Positions 1 through 6,488 of a stretch of DNA of 14,951 nt are shown one piece after another. The notes under the pieces were generated by a model that saw only the letters and a list, made by a program, of their open reading frames with translations, did no database searches and was not told the DNA's origin. The DNA is taken from NCBI GenBank assembly GCA_002307215.1, contig DBTU01000052.1:19551-34501 (forward strand), given 5' to 3'. The stretch's first letter is position 1, and each line of letters begins with the position of its first letter. The DNA is from Lachnoclostridium sp. UBA1308. GTDB lineage: Bacteria; Bacillota; Clostridia; Lachnospirales; Lachnospiraceae. The position numbers were made by a program, and so were the translations under genes.

Positions 1-57
1 ATGGAAACATTTCTTTCCCGGTCTTACCACTATCCTTGATAGGCTGAACTGAAACGA
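1..57. other. Window edge downstream of rsmE; no supported gene
   Basis: This is the 57 bp after the rsmE stop. On the minus strand an open frame starts at an ATG overlapping the rsmE stop (bases 61 to 59) and runs off the window, reading MIVSVQPIKDSGKTGKEMFP. A GGAGG lies only one base before that ATG, too close to act as a normal ribosome binding site, and I recognise no family, so I do not call a gene. Bases 1-10 (ATGGAAACAT) are identical to the last ten bases of the window, where they form the outer arm of a large hairpin. This edge may therefore be the start of a second copy of that element. Confidence 0.3.
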
Positions 58-798
58 TCATTCCTCCAGCATCAGGACCATCATTGACAAAGTAGCCAGA
101 CCGGCTGTCTCCGTCCTCAGAATGCGTTTACCCAATGTAATCGGTTTTATATTCTTATTCTTTGCTTGTTCAATCTCAGATTCCTCAAAGCCTCCCTCGG
201 GCCCAATCAATACTCCGATAGAATGATATCCACTAAGACTGCTCATAATCTCTCTGGTATATCGCATTCCTGACGCATTCTCATATGGTACTATTGCCAG
301 TTCCAACTCACTTGCCGCGCTCAAAGCCTTTTGCCAGGTCATAACAGGTTGTATCTTTGGTATGATACCTCGACCGGACTGTTTTGCGGCTCCTTCAGCG
401 ATTGTCTGCCAACGCTCCAGCTTCTTCTCTTCTTTTTTCTTATCTTCTAACTTTACGATTACTCGCTTCGTCATGACCGGTACTATTTCATATACGCCAA
501 GTTCAACAGCCTTCTGGATAATCAATTCCATCTTATCTTTCTTTGGCAATCCCTGAAATAATGTTATCCTATTCTTCAGCTCTGCCTCTGTCATCCGTTC
601 TTCTTTGATTTCAGCAACAATTTCAGTCTCTGACATCTTACTAATTATACAATAACAATCTTTTCCTTGTCCATCACAAATTATGATTTCATCGTCCTGC
701 TTCATACGAAGAACATTCTTAATATGGTTTACATCGGAACCGGTAATTCTTACAATGTTTCTACCGATTTGCTCCGGTGCTATATAAAAACGGTGCAT
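58..798 (-). CDS. rsmE: 16S rRNA (uracil-1498-N3)-methyltransferase RsmE
   Basis: The 246-aa product belongs to the SPOUT methyltransferases and, by family, methylates N3 of U1498 in helix 44 of 16S rRNA in assembled 30S subunits, using S-adenosylmethionine. The N-terminal PUA-like part begins MHRFYI, the usual RsmE start. The C-terminal trefoil-knot motifs are clear: GPEGGF near residues 199-204 and LGKRILRTETAGLA near 222-235. Starting at base 798 places AAGGAG six bases upstream. The in-frame ATG seven codons earlier precedes this site and is rejected. Length is normal for the family. It follows prmA, as in many Clostridia, but a 322-bp spacer with its own promoter-like sequences separates the two, so it may not depend only on readthrough from prmA. 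Confidence 0.95.
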   Translation of the reverse strand: MHRFYIAPEQIGRNIVRITGSDVNHIKNVLRMKQDDEIIICDGQGKDCYCIISKMSETEIVAEIKEERMTEAELKNRITLFQGLPKKDKMELIIQKAVELGVYEIVPVMTKRVIVKLEDKKKEEKKLERWQTIAEGAAKQSGRGIIPKIQPVMTWQKALSAASELELAIVPYENASGMRYTREIMSSLSGYHSIGVLIGPEGGFEESEIEQAKNKNIKPITLGKRILRTETAGLATLSMMVLMLEE

Positions 799-846
799 GG
801 TTGTCTCCTTATAGTTCATAATCGCATATTTTTATACTTACAAACA

Positions 847-906
847 TGCCTACCTATCGAATTAGTTTGGTCCAAGTGTGCCCTTAACACTTTGGTTACG
901 TAGGCA
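847..906. repeat. Folded sequence upstream of rsmE
   Basis: A perfect 7-bp inverted repeat, TGCCTAC (847-853) and GTAGGCA (900-906), encloses a second hairpin: CCAAGTGT (872-879) with ACACTTTGG (887-895), one bulged T. No T-run follows on either strand, so it is not a classical terminator. It lies in what would be the rsmE leader if transcription starts at the promoter at 1035-1063. Whether it is a leader structure or a small dispersed repeat cannot be told from one copy. Confidence 0.45.
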
Positions 907-1005
907 CAAACTATTAAGTGCGAATGCTGTAAATGCTGATAACGCCTGTAAATATAATAATGAATTTCCAATAGAATTCATTATTATATTTCTAATGGCT
1001 CGCAT
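862..1005 (-). CDS. Possible 47-codon small protein behind a LexA-type promoter (doubtful)
   Basis: An ATG at base 1005 opens a frame of 47 codons ending in TAA at 862-864. The product starts MRAIRNIIMNSIGNSLLYLQ and its middle (NSLLYLQALSAFTAFALNSL) is rather hydrophobic, so a small membrane peptide is conceivable. I recognise no family. In favour: it lies about 23 bases downstream of the predicted start of the LexA-box promoter. Against: no Shine-Dalgarno sequence precedes this ATG or the internal ATG at codon 9, the start codon lies in a hairpin arm, and about a third of the frame is a perfect DNA palindrome, suggesting selection on structure rather than protein. It may be a non-coding RNA or a chance frame across a repeat. 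Confidence 0.2.
   Translation of the reverse strand: MRAIRNIIMNSIGNSLLYLQALSAFTAFALNSLCLRNQSVKGTLGPN
950..991. repeat. Perfect 17-bp AT-rich hairpin
   Basis: Bases 950-966 and 975-991 are perfect reverse complements (AAATATAATAATGAATT and its complement) around an 8-base loop. There are no G-T pairs, so the folding strand cannot be inferred. There is no adjoining T-run typical of a terminator. It lies about 40 bases downstream of the predicted start site of the LexA-box promoter, so it would be in that transcript. Confidence 0.75.
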
Positions 1006-1017
1006 GATTTTTGCGAG
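999..1017 (-). other. Small hairpin at the predicted 5' end of the LexA-box transcript
   Basis: CTCGCA (999-1004) pairs with TGCGAG (1012-1017) around a 7-base loop. On the minus strand it would start about ten bases from the predicted transcription start and would enclose the ATG at 1005-1003. A hairpin this close to a 5' end could stabilise the RNA or hide the start codon; both are inferences. Confidence 0.5.
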
Positions 1018-1039
1018 ACTATTTTCACATTAATATTAT
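1011..1039 (+). promoter_or_regulatory. Possible opposing promoter, antisense to prmA
   Basis: On the plus strand TTGCGA (1011-1016), a 17-base spacer and TATTAT (1034-1039) make an acceptable sigma-A promoter (4 of 6 and 5 of 6 consensus bases). Its -10 almost coincides with the -10 of the minus-strand promoter. The LexA-type box at 1050-1061 would sit immediately after its start site. No gene follows on this strand; the transcript would run antisense into prmA. It may simply be symmetry of an AT-rich stretch. Confidence 0.3.
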
Positions 1040-1063
1040 ACAGCAAAAAGAACATATGTTCAA
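1035..1063 (-). promoter_or_regulatory. Strong sigma-A promoter carrying a LexA box
   Basis: Read on the minus strand: TTGAAC (1063-1058), a 17-base spacer and a perfect TATAAT (1040-1035). The -35 overlaps the LexA-type palindrome, so a bound repressor would block RNA polymerase. The expected start is near 1028, about 230 bases upstream of rsmE, with a hairpin and a small open frame in between. The target may be rsmE, a small RNA or a small peptide. Confidence 0.7.
1050..1061. promoter_or_regulatory. Putative LexA (SOS) operator
   Basis: GAACATATGTTC is a perfect 12-base palindrome. It fits the core of the Gram-positive LexA/DinR box, GAAC-RNRY-GTTC, at every position; the optional outer C and G are A and A here. 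It covers part of the -35 and spacer of the minus-strand promoter, which is where repressors of SOS genes usually sit. That the organism has a LexA recognising this sequence is inferred from family knowledge, not seen here. Confidence 0.6.
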
Positions 1064-1120
1064 CTGTTTATTTACTGAATACATGTTTTCGTCATTATTG
1101 TGTAATAGTTATGGCACCTA

Positions 1121-2086
1121 TTAACTGGGAGCTCCTGCTATAAAGGATACCCAGTCTCCCATCTTGTTAACTGAAAGCACCTTAAACCGATTTTTCTCAA
1201 GCGCTTCCCGTACTGCATTCTCCTTCGTGTTGATGATACCCGAGCTTATGAAAATACCACCCGGCTTTAGATTCTCACCAATAACTTCTGAAAGAGGGAT
1301 AATCACATCCGCGAGAATATTGGCAACCACCATATCATACTTATTTCTGCCAAGCTGCCTGCGAATTCCATCATCCTCAATGATGTTTCCGGTTACGAAC
1401 TTCAGACTTCCTTCTGCAATCGGTAATTGATTAACTTCTGCATTTTCAATTGCAGAAGCGGTTGCTATTACATCAATATCAATACCGATCACTTCTTTCG
1501 CTCCAAGCTTTTTCGCAAGGATAGACAAAATTCCGCTGCCACTTCCGGCATCCATTACAACAGCCTCCGGTTTCATATAATTCTTTATCCCTGTTATACA
1601 GAGCTTAGTCGTCTCATGTGCTCCGGTTCCAAACGAGGTTCCGGGATCAATCTCAATGACAAGATCATTTTCCTGATAATCGGTAAGTTTCTCCCAAGTG
1701 GGCTTAATTACAATGTTATCATCCAATCGGAATGGCTTGAAGAATTCTTTCCAGTTATTAATCCAATCTTTGTCTTCCGTCTCAGTAATTATTATCTTAC
1801 CACTGCCCACATCGACAAAAGAGGATATATCCTTTAACCCTTCTTTTACATTACTAAGCAACTCGTCCGCATTTACCTCCGCATCGGTATAAAAGCTTAT
1901 CGAAGCTGTGCCATCATCCTCTTCCAGTTCGGGCAAAATATCAATGAATAGCTTCTTTCTATCATCCTCCGATAGCGGAATATTATCACTGACTTCAATA
2001 CCCACAATTCCAAGATCATTTAACAGGTCGCTGACCAAATCTACGGCCTCTGTCGTAGTTTCTAATGAGAATTTCGTCCATTTCAT
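1121..2086 (-). CDS. prmA: Ribosomal protein L11 methyltransferase PrmA
   Basis: A 321-aa Rossmann-fold methyltransferase that trimethylates ribosomal protein L11 using S-adenosylmethionine. The N-terminal substrate-binding domain leads to the family signature NWKEFFKPF near residues 111-119, then GTSFGTGAHETT (149-160), the cofactor loop DAGSGSGIL (179-187), the acidic GIDID at 201-205 and the catalytic-face VANIL (254-258). All expected motifs are present and the length is usual. I chose the start at 2086 because MKW matches the family's normal N-terminus. An ATG four codons upstream (2098) is possible, and neither start has a strong ribosome binding site, so the start is uncertain. It follows dnaJ as usual, but a terminator, a folded element and a promoter lie between them. 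Confidence 0.95.
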   Translation of the reverse strand: MKWTKFSLETTTEAVDLVSDLLNDLGIVGIEVSDNIPLSEDDRKKLFIDILPELEEDDGTASISFYTDAEVNADELLSNVKEGLKDISSFVDVGSGKIIITETEDKDWINNWKEFFKPFRLDDNIVIKPTWEKLTDYQENDLVIEIDPGTSFGTGAHETTKLCITGIKNYMKPEAVVMDAGSGSGILSILAKKLGAKEVIGIDIDVIATASAIENAEVNQLPIAEGSLKFVTGNIIEDDGIRRQLGRNKYDMVVANILADVIIPLSEVIGENLKPGGIFISSGIINTKENAVREALEKNRFKVLSVNKMGDWVSFIAGAPS

Positions 2087-2169
2087 GCTATTTACCATTA
2101 CTTCAAGAACCTGTCATGAAGCAATATCCTTCTTTATTGATTTGTTATATTAACTCTTATATTCATTCT

Positions 2170-2207
2170 TTTATATTATAAAACATGGTTCAGGTGTCAA
2201 GTGTCAA
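2170..2207 (-). promoter_or_regulatory. Likely prmA promoter with duplicated -35 box
   Basis: On the minus strand two perfect TTGACA hexamers lie seven bases apart (2207-2202 and 2200-2195), followed by an AT-rich stretch containing TATAAT (2180-2175) and TATAAA (2175-2170). Spacing is not ideal: 14 bases from the nearer hexamer to TATAAT, 21 from the farther one, and 19 from the nearer one to TATAAA. A promoter is expected here because the dnaJ terminator lies upstream. Which combination is used is not clear. Confidence 0.5.
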
Positions 2208-2229
2208 ATCCTCAAAATATTTTTATCTT

Positions 2230-2387
2230 CGTCAATTTGCACATAAACAAGCCACCCTATGGTAATACATAAGATCGTACGATGAGCAACTGTATGAGGT
2301 CGCAACGTACTTCATCCAAGCGAAAGCGTGTTGCAAATGAACGATTTTATGTATTACCGTTCACGAGCGAAATTCTGCAAATTGACG
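2230..2387 (+). repeat. Large nested folded element in the dnaJ-prmA spacer
   Basis: Outer arms CGTCAATTTGCA (2230-2241) and 2376-2387 are perfect 12-bp reverse complements. Inside, 2261-2278 pairs with 2341-2358 over 18 bp with one G-T pair; then GCAAC (2286-2290) pairs with GTTGC (2330-2334); inside that, 2294-2300 pairs with 2309-2315 with one G-T pair, next to a mini-hairpin GC-GAAA-GC (2320-2327). Both G-T pairs become C-A mismatches on the minus strand, and the GNRA loop GAAA exists only on the plus strand, so the fold is better as plus-strand RNA, opposite to every gene here. No coding frame of note. It could be a small mobile repeat or an antisense RNA. Confidence 0.65.
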
Positions 2388-2408
2388 ATATACCAAAACA
2401 TTAAAACA

Positions 2409-2442
2409 GGGCTTTTGCATCATGCATCATTTGCAAAAGCCC
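2409..2442 (-). terminator. Rho-independent terminator of the heat-shock operon
   Basis: A perfect 11-bp stem, GGGCTTTTGCA (2409-2419) with its complement (2432-2442), encloses a 12-base loop. It starts 12 bases after the dnaJ stop. On the minus strand the stem is followed by TGTTTTAATGTTTT. This ends hrcA-grpE-dnaK-dnaJ before prmA. Confidence 0.85.
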
Positions 2443-2454
2443 CATAACATCTTA

Positions 2455-3600
2455 CTATTTCCAGAATTTCTTCTTACCTTTATCCTTATCAGCCTCAGGA
2501 TTGTCCGGATTTGTTTTGCCGGTCATGGCTTCCTCAAATCTGTGCAGTATTTCCTTTTGCTCAGCATTTAAATTAGTCGGAACCTGTACAATCAGGGTAA
2601 CATAATGATCTCCGCGAACTGCCCTATTCCTTAGGCTGGGAACACCTTTCTCCCTGAGACGAATCTTTGTGTCAGTCTGTGTTCCGGCTTTCACATTATA
2701 AATAATATCTCCGTCAACCGTACTGATGTGAATGTCTCCACCGAGTGCAGCAGTAGCATAGGAAATCGGTGCAGTTGAATAGATATCATAATCCTGACGT
2801 TGGAAGATAGGATGTCTGCTTACTTCAACTTCCACGAGTAGATCTCCTCTTGGACCACCGTTGGTTCCCGGTTCTCCCTTGCCGCGGATTCTGACACTTT
2901 GCCCGCTGTCAATACCGGCCGGTATGCCTACTTCAATCTTTTTCTTACTATTTATAAAGCCGGAACCATAACAGTCCGAACATTTTTCTTTAATAATCTT
3001 ACCTGTACCACGACAGTTCGGGCAGGTCTGAACATTACGAACCATCCCAAATAATGATTGCTGTGTATGCACAACTTGACCTTTACCACCGCATTGTTGG
3101 CAGGTATCAGCACTGGTTCCCGGCTTTGCACCGGTTCCATGGCAAGTATTACACTCATCCTTCAAGGTCAATTCCAATTCCTTCTGTGTGCCAAAGACAG
3201 CCTCTTCAAAGGTTATTCTAACAGATGTGCGCAGATTGGCACCTTGCATCGGACCGTTGTTCGCACGTCTGCCTCTGCTTCCACCAAACAAATCTCCAAA
3301 AATATCTCCAAAGATATCTCCCATGTCCATGCCGTTAAAATCAAAGCCACCTGCACCACCACCGGCTCCGCCATCAAAGGCTGCATGTCCGAATTGGTCA
3401 TATTGTCTGCGTTTGTCGGCATCACTAAGTACAGCATAAGCCTCAGAAGCCTCTTTAAACTTACTTTCTGCCGCCTTATCCCCCGGATTCATATCAGGAT
3501 GGTACTTTTTGGCGAGTTGTCTGTATGCCTTTTTCATTTCATCATCCGTCGCTGTCCTACCGACACCTAAGACCTCATAGTAATCGCGTTTATCTGCCAT
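2455..3600 (-). CDS. dnaJ: Chaperone protein DnaJ (Hsp40)
   Basis: This 381-aa type I J-protein stimulates the DnaK ATPase and delivers unfolded proteins to it in the cytoplasm. In order: J domain (1 to about 70, with HPD at 34-36), a Gly/Phe-rich linker (about 75-110), a zinc-binding domain with four CxxCxGxG motifs (150-157, 167-174, 193-200, 207-214), then the substrate-binding C-terminal domains ending in a lysine-rich tail. All catalytic and metal residues are present. I start at the ATG at 3600 (MADKRDYYEVL, the family's standard start), with AGGTG nine bases and AAGGAG three bases upstream. A GTG four codons earlier overlaps these sites and is unlikely. It is the last gene of the HrcA-controlled operon, but a 279-bp spacer with a MITE-like insertion separates it from dnaK. 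Confidence 0.97.
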   Translation of the reverse strand: MADKRDYYEVLGVGRTATDDEMKKAYRQLAKKYHPDMNPGDKAAESKFKEASEAYAVLSDADKRRQYDQFGHAAFDGGAGGGAGGFDFNGMDMGDIFGDIFGDLFGGSRGRRANNGPMQGANLRTSVRITFEEAVFGTQKELELTLKDECNTCHGTGAKPGTSADTCQQCGGKGQVVHTQQSLFGMVRNVQTCPNCRGTGKIIKEKCSDCYGSGFINSKKKIEVGIPAGIDSGQSVRIRGKGEPGTNGGPRGDLLVEVEVSRHPIFQRQDYDIYSTAPISYATAALGGDIHISTVDGDIIYNVKAGTQTDTKIRLREKGVPSLRNRAVRGDHYVTLIVQVPTNLNAEQKEILHRFEEAMTGKTNPDNPEADKDKGKKKFWK

Positions 3601-3671
3601 CTTCTCCTTCACCTTTCAAAATACAACATTTGCTGTAAATCATTTGCACATTAATCCACGGAACGCATAGC

Positions 3672-3703
3672 CAGATAGGCAGTCTATTATGACCGCCTAT
3701 CTG
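3672..3703 (-). other. Hairpin in the dnaK-dnaJ spacer
   Basis: Bases 3672-3684 and 3691-3703 form a 13-bp stem with a 6-base loop. As minus-strand RNA every position pairs, including one G-U; on the plus strand that position is an A-C mismatch. This favours folding in the dnaK-dnaJ mRNA. No T-run follows on the minus strand, so it should not stop transcription into dnaJ; a processing or stability element is more likely. On the plus strand TTTTCTATTT follows, so it could weakly terminate antisense transcription. Confidence 0.6.
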
Positions 3704-3726
3704 TTTTCTATTTGTGAGCCTATCAT

Positions 3727-3838
3727 AAATTCACGTGACTATTCTGTCACTGCGGTTCTTTCGAACCGATGCACACAAAGTATGTTAAAAATCACATATT
3801 TGGGCGCTGGATAGGGTACTGAATAGTTACAAATTCAC
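3727..3838. mobile_element. MITE-like insertion between dnaK and dnaJ
   Basis: A 96-bp core (3735-3830) has imperfect terminal inverted repeats: the left end reads GTGACTATTC and the right end, reverse-complemented, reads GTAACTATTC (9 of 10, about 12 of 16 if extended). A perfect 8-bp direct repeat AAATTCAC flanks it (3727-3734 and 3831-3838), as expected for a target-site duplication. Inside, CGGTTC (3753-3758) pairs with GAACCG (3763-3768), and as minus-strand RNA the loop is the stable GNRA tetraloop GAAA; GTGAC (3735-3739) pairs with GTCAC (3746-3750). There is no transposase. A 31-codon minus frame lacking a start codon crosses it. I have an unverified impression that its translation (NYSVPYPAPK...) occurs among small hypothetical proteins of Lachnospiraceae, which would fit a dispersed repeat. 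Confidence 0.6.
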
Positions 3839-3879
3839 TTCTAGTGTGTTAATAATATAGACTCAGATTATTTGTGCTG

Positions 3880-5751
3880 TTATACCTCACGGTAATCTCC
3901 GTCAACGACATCATCATTGCCACCGGCCGCTCCACCGGAAAAACCTGCTCCTGACATATCTGGGCCGGGACCACCTGCGCCTGCTGCTCCACTCTGCTCA
4001 TATAGCTTTGCAAATAAAGCCTGTGCATCGGTCATTAATTTTTCTTTTGCTTCTTTGATATCAGCAATCTCTCCATCGGACATAACCTCAGGATTGGATT
4101 TTTCAATTAATTCTTTGAGTCTTGTAAGATCTGCTTCTACGATTGATTTTGCTTCAGCATCAATCTTATCGCCAACCTCACCGAGAGCCTTCTCAGTCTG
4201 GAATACCATGGAATCAGCATCGTTTCTTACGTCAACTGCGTCCTTACGTCTCTTATCTTGTGCTTCGAATTCAGCTGCTTCCTTAACTGCCTTATCGATA
4301 TCGTTATCTGACAGGTTAGAGCTTGAGGTAATTGTAATACGTTGCTCTCTGCCTGTTCCAAGATCTTTGGCAGATACATTTACTATACCGTTTGCATCGA
4401 TATCAAAGGTAACTTCGACTTGAGGAATACCTCTTCTTGCCGGTGGAATACCATCCAGACGGAACTGTCCAAGACTCTTATTATCCTTAGCAAACTGTCT
4501 CTCACCCTGAACTACATTGATATCAACTGCGGTCTGATTATCTGCGGCTGTTGAGAACACCTGGCTCTTCTTTGTAGGAATGGTTGTATTTCTTTCGATT
4601 AATTTGGTAGCTACACCACCAAGAGTCTCAATAGAAAGTGACAACGGAGTAACATCAAGAAGAAGAATATCTCCTGCGCCTGCATCTCCTGCCAATTTAC
4701 CACCCTGGATTGATGCACCGATAGCTACGCATTCATCCGGGTTAAGTGTCTTGGAGGGTTCTTGAGCGGTTAACTGTCTAACCTTATCCTGAACGGAAGG
4801 CATACGAGTGGAACCACCTACTAATAATACCTTTTTAATATCTGACGGGGATAAACCTGCATCACGAAGCGCATTCTGTACAGGAGCTACCGTTCTCTCT
4901 ACAAGGTCATGAGTTAACTCATCAAATTTAGCTCTGGTTAAATTTAAATCAAAATGTTTCGGTCCATCAGCGGTTGCTGTGATGAAAGGAAGATTGACAT
5001 TGGTGGTTGTAGAAGAGGATAATTCCTTCTTAGCTTTTTCAGCTGCTTCCTTTAATCTTTGAAGAGCCATCTTATCGGTAGATAAGTCAACGCCGTCGGA
5101 TTTCTTGAATTCATCAATCATGTATCTGGTGACTCTCTCATCAAAATCATCACCACCAAGTCTGTTATCGCCTGAGGTAGATAATACTTCGATTACACCA
5201 TCACCGATATCGATAATGGAAACATCAAAGGTACCGCCACCAAGGTCATATACCATAATCTTTTGCTCATGTTCGTTATCAAGACCGTATGCTAATGCTG
5301 CAGCGGTAGGCTCATTAATAATACGTTTCACATCAAGACCTGCAATCTTACCTGCATCCTTGGTGGCCTGTCTCTGTGCATCATTAAAGTATGCAGGAAC
5401 GGTAATAACAGCTTCCGTTACCTTCTCTCCAAGATAGCTCTCTGCATCAGCTTTCAGCTTCTGTAGAATCATAGCGGATATCTCCTGAGGAGAATATCTC
5501 TTGTCATCGACCTTTACTCTGAAATCTGTACCCATATGTCTTTTGATGGATGAGATTGTTTTATCGGAATTGGTAACCGCCTGACGCTTAGCTGGCTCTC
5601 CTACTAAACGCTCTCCAGTCTTTGTAAATGCCACTACTGACGGAGTTGTTCTGGATCCTTCCGTATTTGCAATTACTACCGGTTTACCGCCTTCCATAAC
5701 AGCTACACATGAATTTGTTGTTCCTAAGTCAATTCCTATTATTTTACTCAT
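3880..5751 (-). CDS. dnaK: Chaperone protein DnaK (Hsp70)
   Basis: The 623-aa ATP-dependent chaperone binds exposed hydrophobic segments of client proteins, working with DnaJ and the nucleotide exchange factor GrpE. The ATPase domain shows IGIDLGTTNSCVAV (phosphate 1, residues 5-18), NEPTAAALAYGLD, DLGGGTFD (phosphate 2, 169-176) and VGGSTRMP (adenosine, 311-318). The conserved interdomain linker DILLLDVTPLSL (361-372) leads to the substrate-binding domain and a Gly/Ala-rich tail ending DDVVDGDYREV. It is a little shorter than the E. coli protein, as usual for Gram-positive DnaK. The start has AGGAGG upstream at good spacing (ATGTAGGAGGAATCA before ATG). It lies 42 bp after grpE in the HrcA-regulated operon. 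Confidence 0.98.
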   Translation of the reverse strand: MSKIIGIDLGTTNSCVAVMEGGKPVVIANTEGSRTTPSVVAFTKTGERLVGEPAKRQAVTNSDKTISSIKRHMGTDFRVKVDDKRYSPQEISAMILQKLKADAESYLGEKVTEAVITVPAYFNDAQRQATKDAGKIAGLDVKRIINEPTAAALAYGLDNEHEQKIMVYDLGGGTFDVSIIDIGDGVIEVLSTSGDNRLGGDDFDERVTRYMIDEFKKSDGVDLSTDKMALQRLKEAAEKAKKELSSSTTTNVNLPFITATADGPKHFDLNLTRAKFDELTHDLVERTVAPVQNALRDAGLSPSDIKKVLLVGGSTRMPSVQDKVRQLTAQEPSKTLNPDECVAIGASIQGGKLAGDAGAGDILLLDVTPLSLSIETLGGVATKLIERNTTIPTKKSQVFSTAADNQTAVDINVVQGERQFAKDNKSLGQFRLDGIPPARRGIPQVEVTFDIDANGIVNVSAKDLGTGREQRITITSSSNLSDNDIDKAVKEAAEFEAQDKRRKDAVDVRNDADSMVFQTEKALGEVGDKIDAEAKSIVEADLTRLKELIEKSNPEVMSDGEIADIKEAKEKLMTDAQALFAKLYEQSGAAGAGGPGPDMSGAGFSGGAAGGNDDVVDGDYREV

Positions 5752-5793
5752 AATTGATTCCTCCTACATATAATATGATTTGTTGACAGCTCC

Positions 5794-6450
5794 CTAATTA
5801 ACTACTTTGACCATACTGTGACGAACAACCATGTCACGGTACAAATAACCCTTCTGGAATTCATCAGAAACTATGTTTTCTTCTAAGGCTTCATCTTCTC
5901 CATGCATAACTGCATTATGAAGATTTGGATCAAATGCTTTGCCTACAGCATCAATTGGCTTTAATCCAATCTCATCCAACGACGTTAACAGCTGCTTATA
6001 AATAAGTTCTATTCCCTGAGCAAATGCACTTTCCTTTTCTTTCTCTGTAATCGTTCCGAGACCTCTTTCAAAATTATCTACAATGGGAAGGATTTTTTCA
6101 ATGATACTTTTCACTCCCATATCGTACATAGATGCTTTCTCTTTCTCTGATCGTTTGCGGAAATTATCAAATTCAGCAACCGTTCGCAGAAGACGATCCG
6201 TAAGTTCACCAATCTTCTGATTCTTCTCCATCAAATCCTTAGATCTACTGTTCTTAAAAAGCGATTTACTAACCTTTTCGGGTTTATCATCAGAGCCTTC
6301 AAAAGGAACAACTTCCTCAGCTTCCAATTCACTGTCATCCATTAATATTTCTTCCATCAAAGCATCCTCAGACAATTCCCGGTCTAAAATATCGTTGTCC
6401 GTTTCTGTCTTGACCTGCTTTTCAGTAGTATCATTTGGTTCATCCTTCAT
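5794..6450 (-). CDS. grpE: Nucleotide exchange factor GrpE
   Basis: The 218-aa cochaperone dimer releases ADP from DnaK and can act as a thermosensor. Residues 1-60 are strongly acidic and probably disordered. Residues about 75-115 form the long coiled-coil helix (LTDRLLRTVAEFDNFRKR), followed by the four-helix region (ILPIVDNFERGL, 120-131) and the beta domain with the family signature DPNLHNAVMHGED (174-186) and GYLYRDMVVRHSMVKV near the end. Only the acidic N-terminus is longer than in many relatives. It sits between hrcA (38-bp gap) and dnaK (42-bp gap). The upstream sequence is purine-rich with AAGG close to the ATG, so the ribosome binding site is modest. Confidence 0.96.
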   Translation of the reverse strand: MKDEPNDTTEKQVKTETDNDILDRELSEDALMEEILMDDSELEAEEVVPFEGSDDKPEKVSKSLFKNSRSKDLMEKNQKIGELTDRLLRTVAEFDNFRKRSEKEKASMYDMGVKSIIEKILPIVDNFERGLGTITEKEKESAFAQGIELIYKQLLTSLDEIGLKPIDAVGKAFDPNLHNAVMHGEDEALEENIVSDEFQKGYLYRDMVVRHSMVKVVN

Positions 6451-6488
6451 TGCCTTCTCTTTTCCTTCCCAATAATATATTTTATAAC

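Noticed and set aside
3672..3703. Terminator between dnaK and dnaJ
   Set aside because: Good stem, but no T-run on the transcribed strand, and dnaJ is expected to be cotranscribed.
3744..3838. 31-codon minus frame inside the dnaK-dnaJ MITE-like element
   Set aside because: No start codon and no ribosome binding site; its possible resemblance to small hypothetical proteins is better explained by a dispersed repeat.
3917..4423. 168-codon plus-strand open frame opposite dnaK
   Set aside because: Shadow of the dnaK coding sequence; no ribosome binding site or recognisable domain, and the real gene is beyond doubt.
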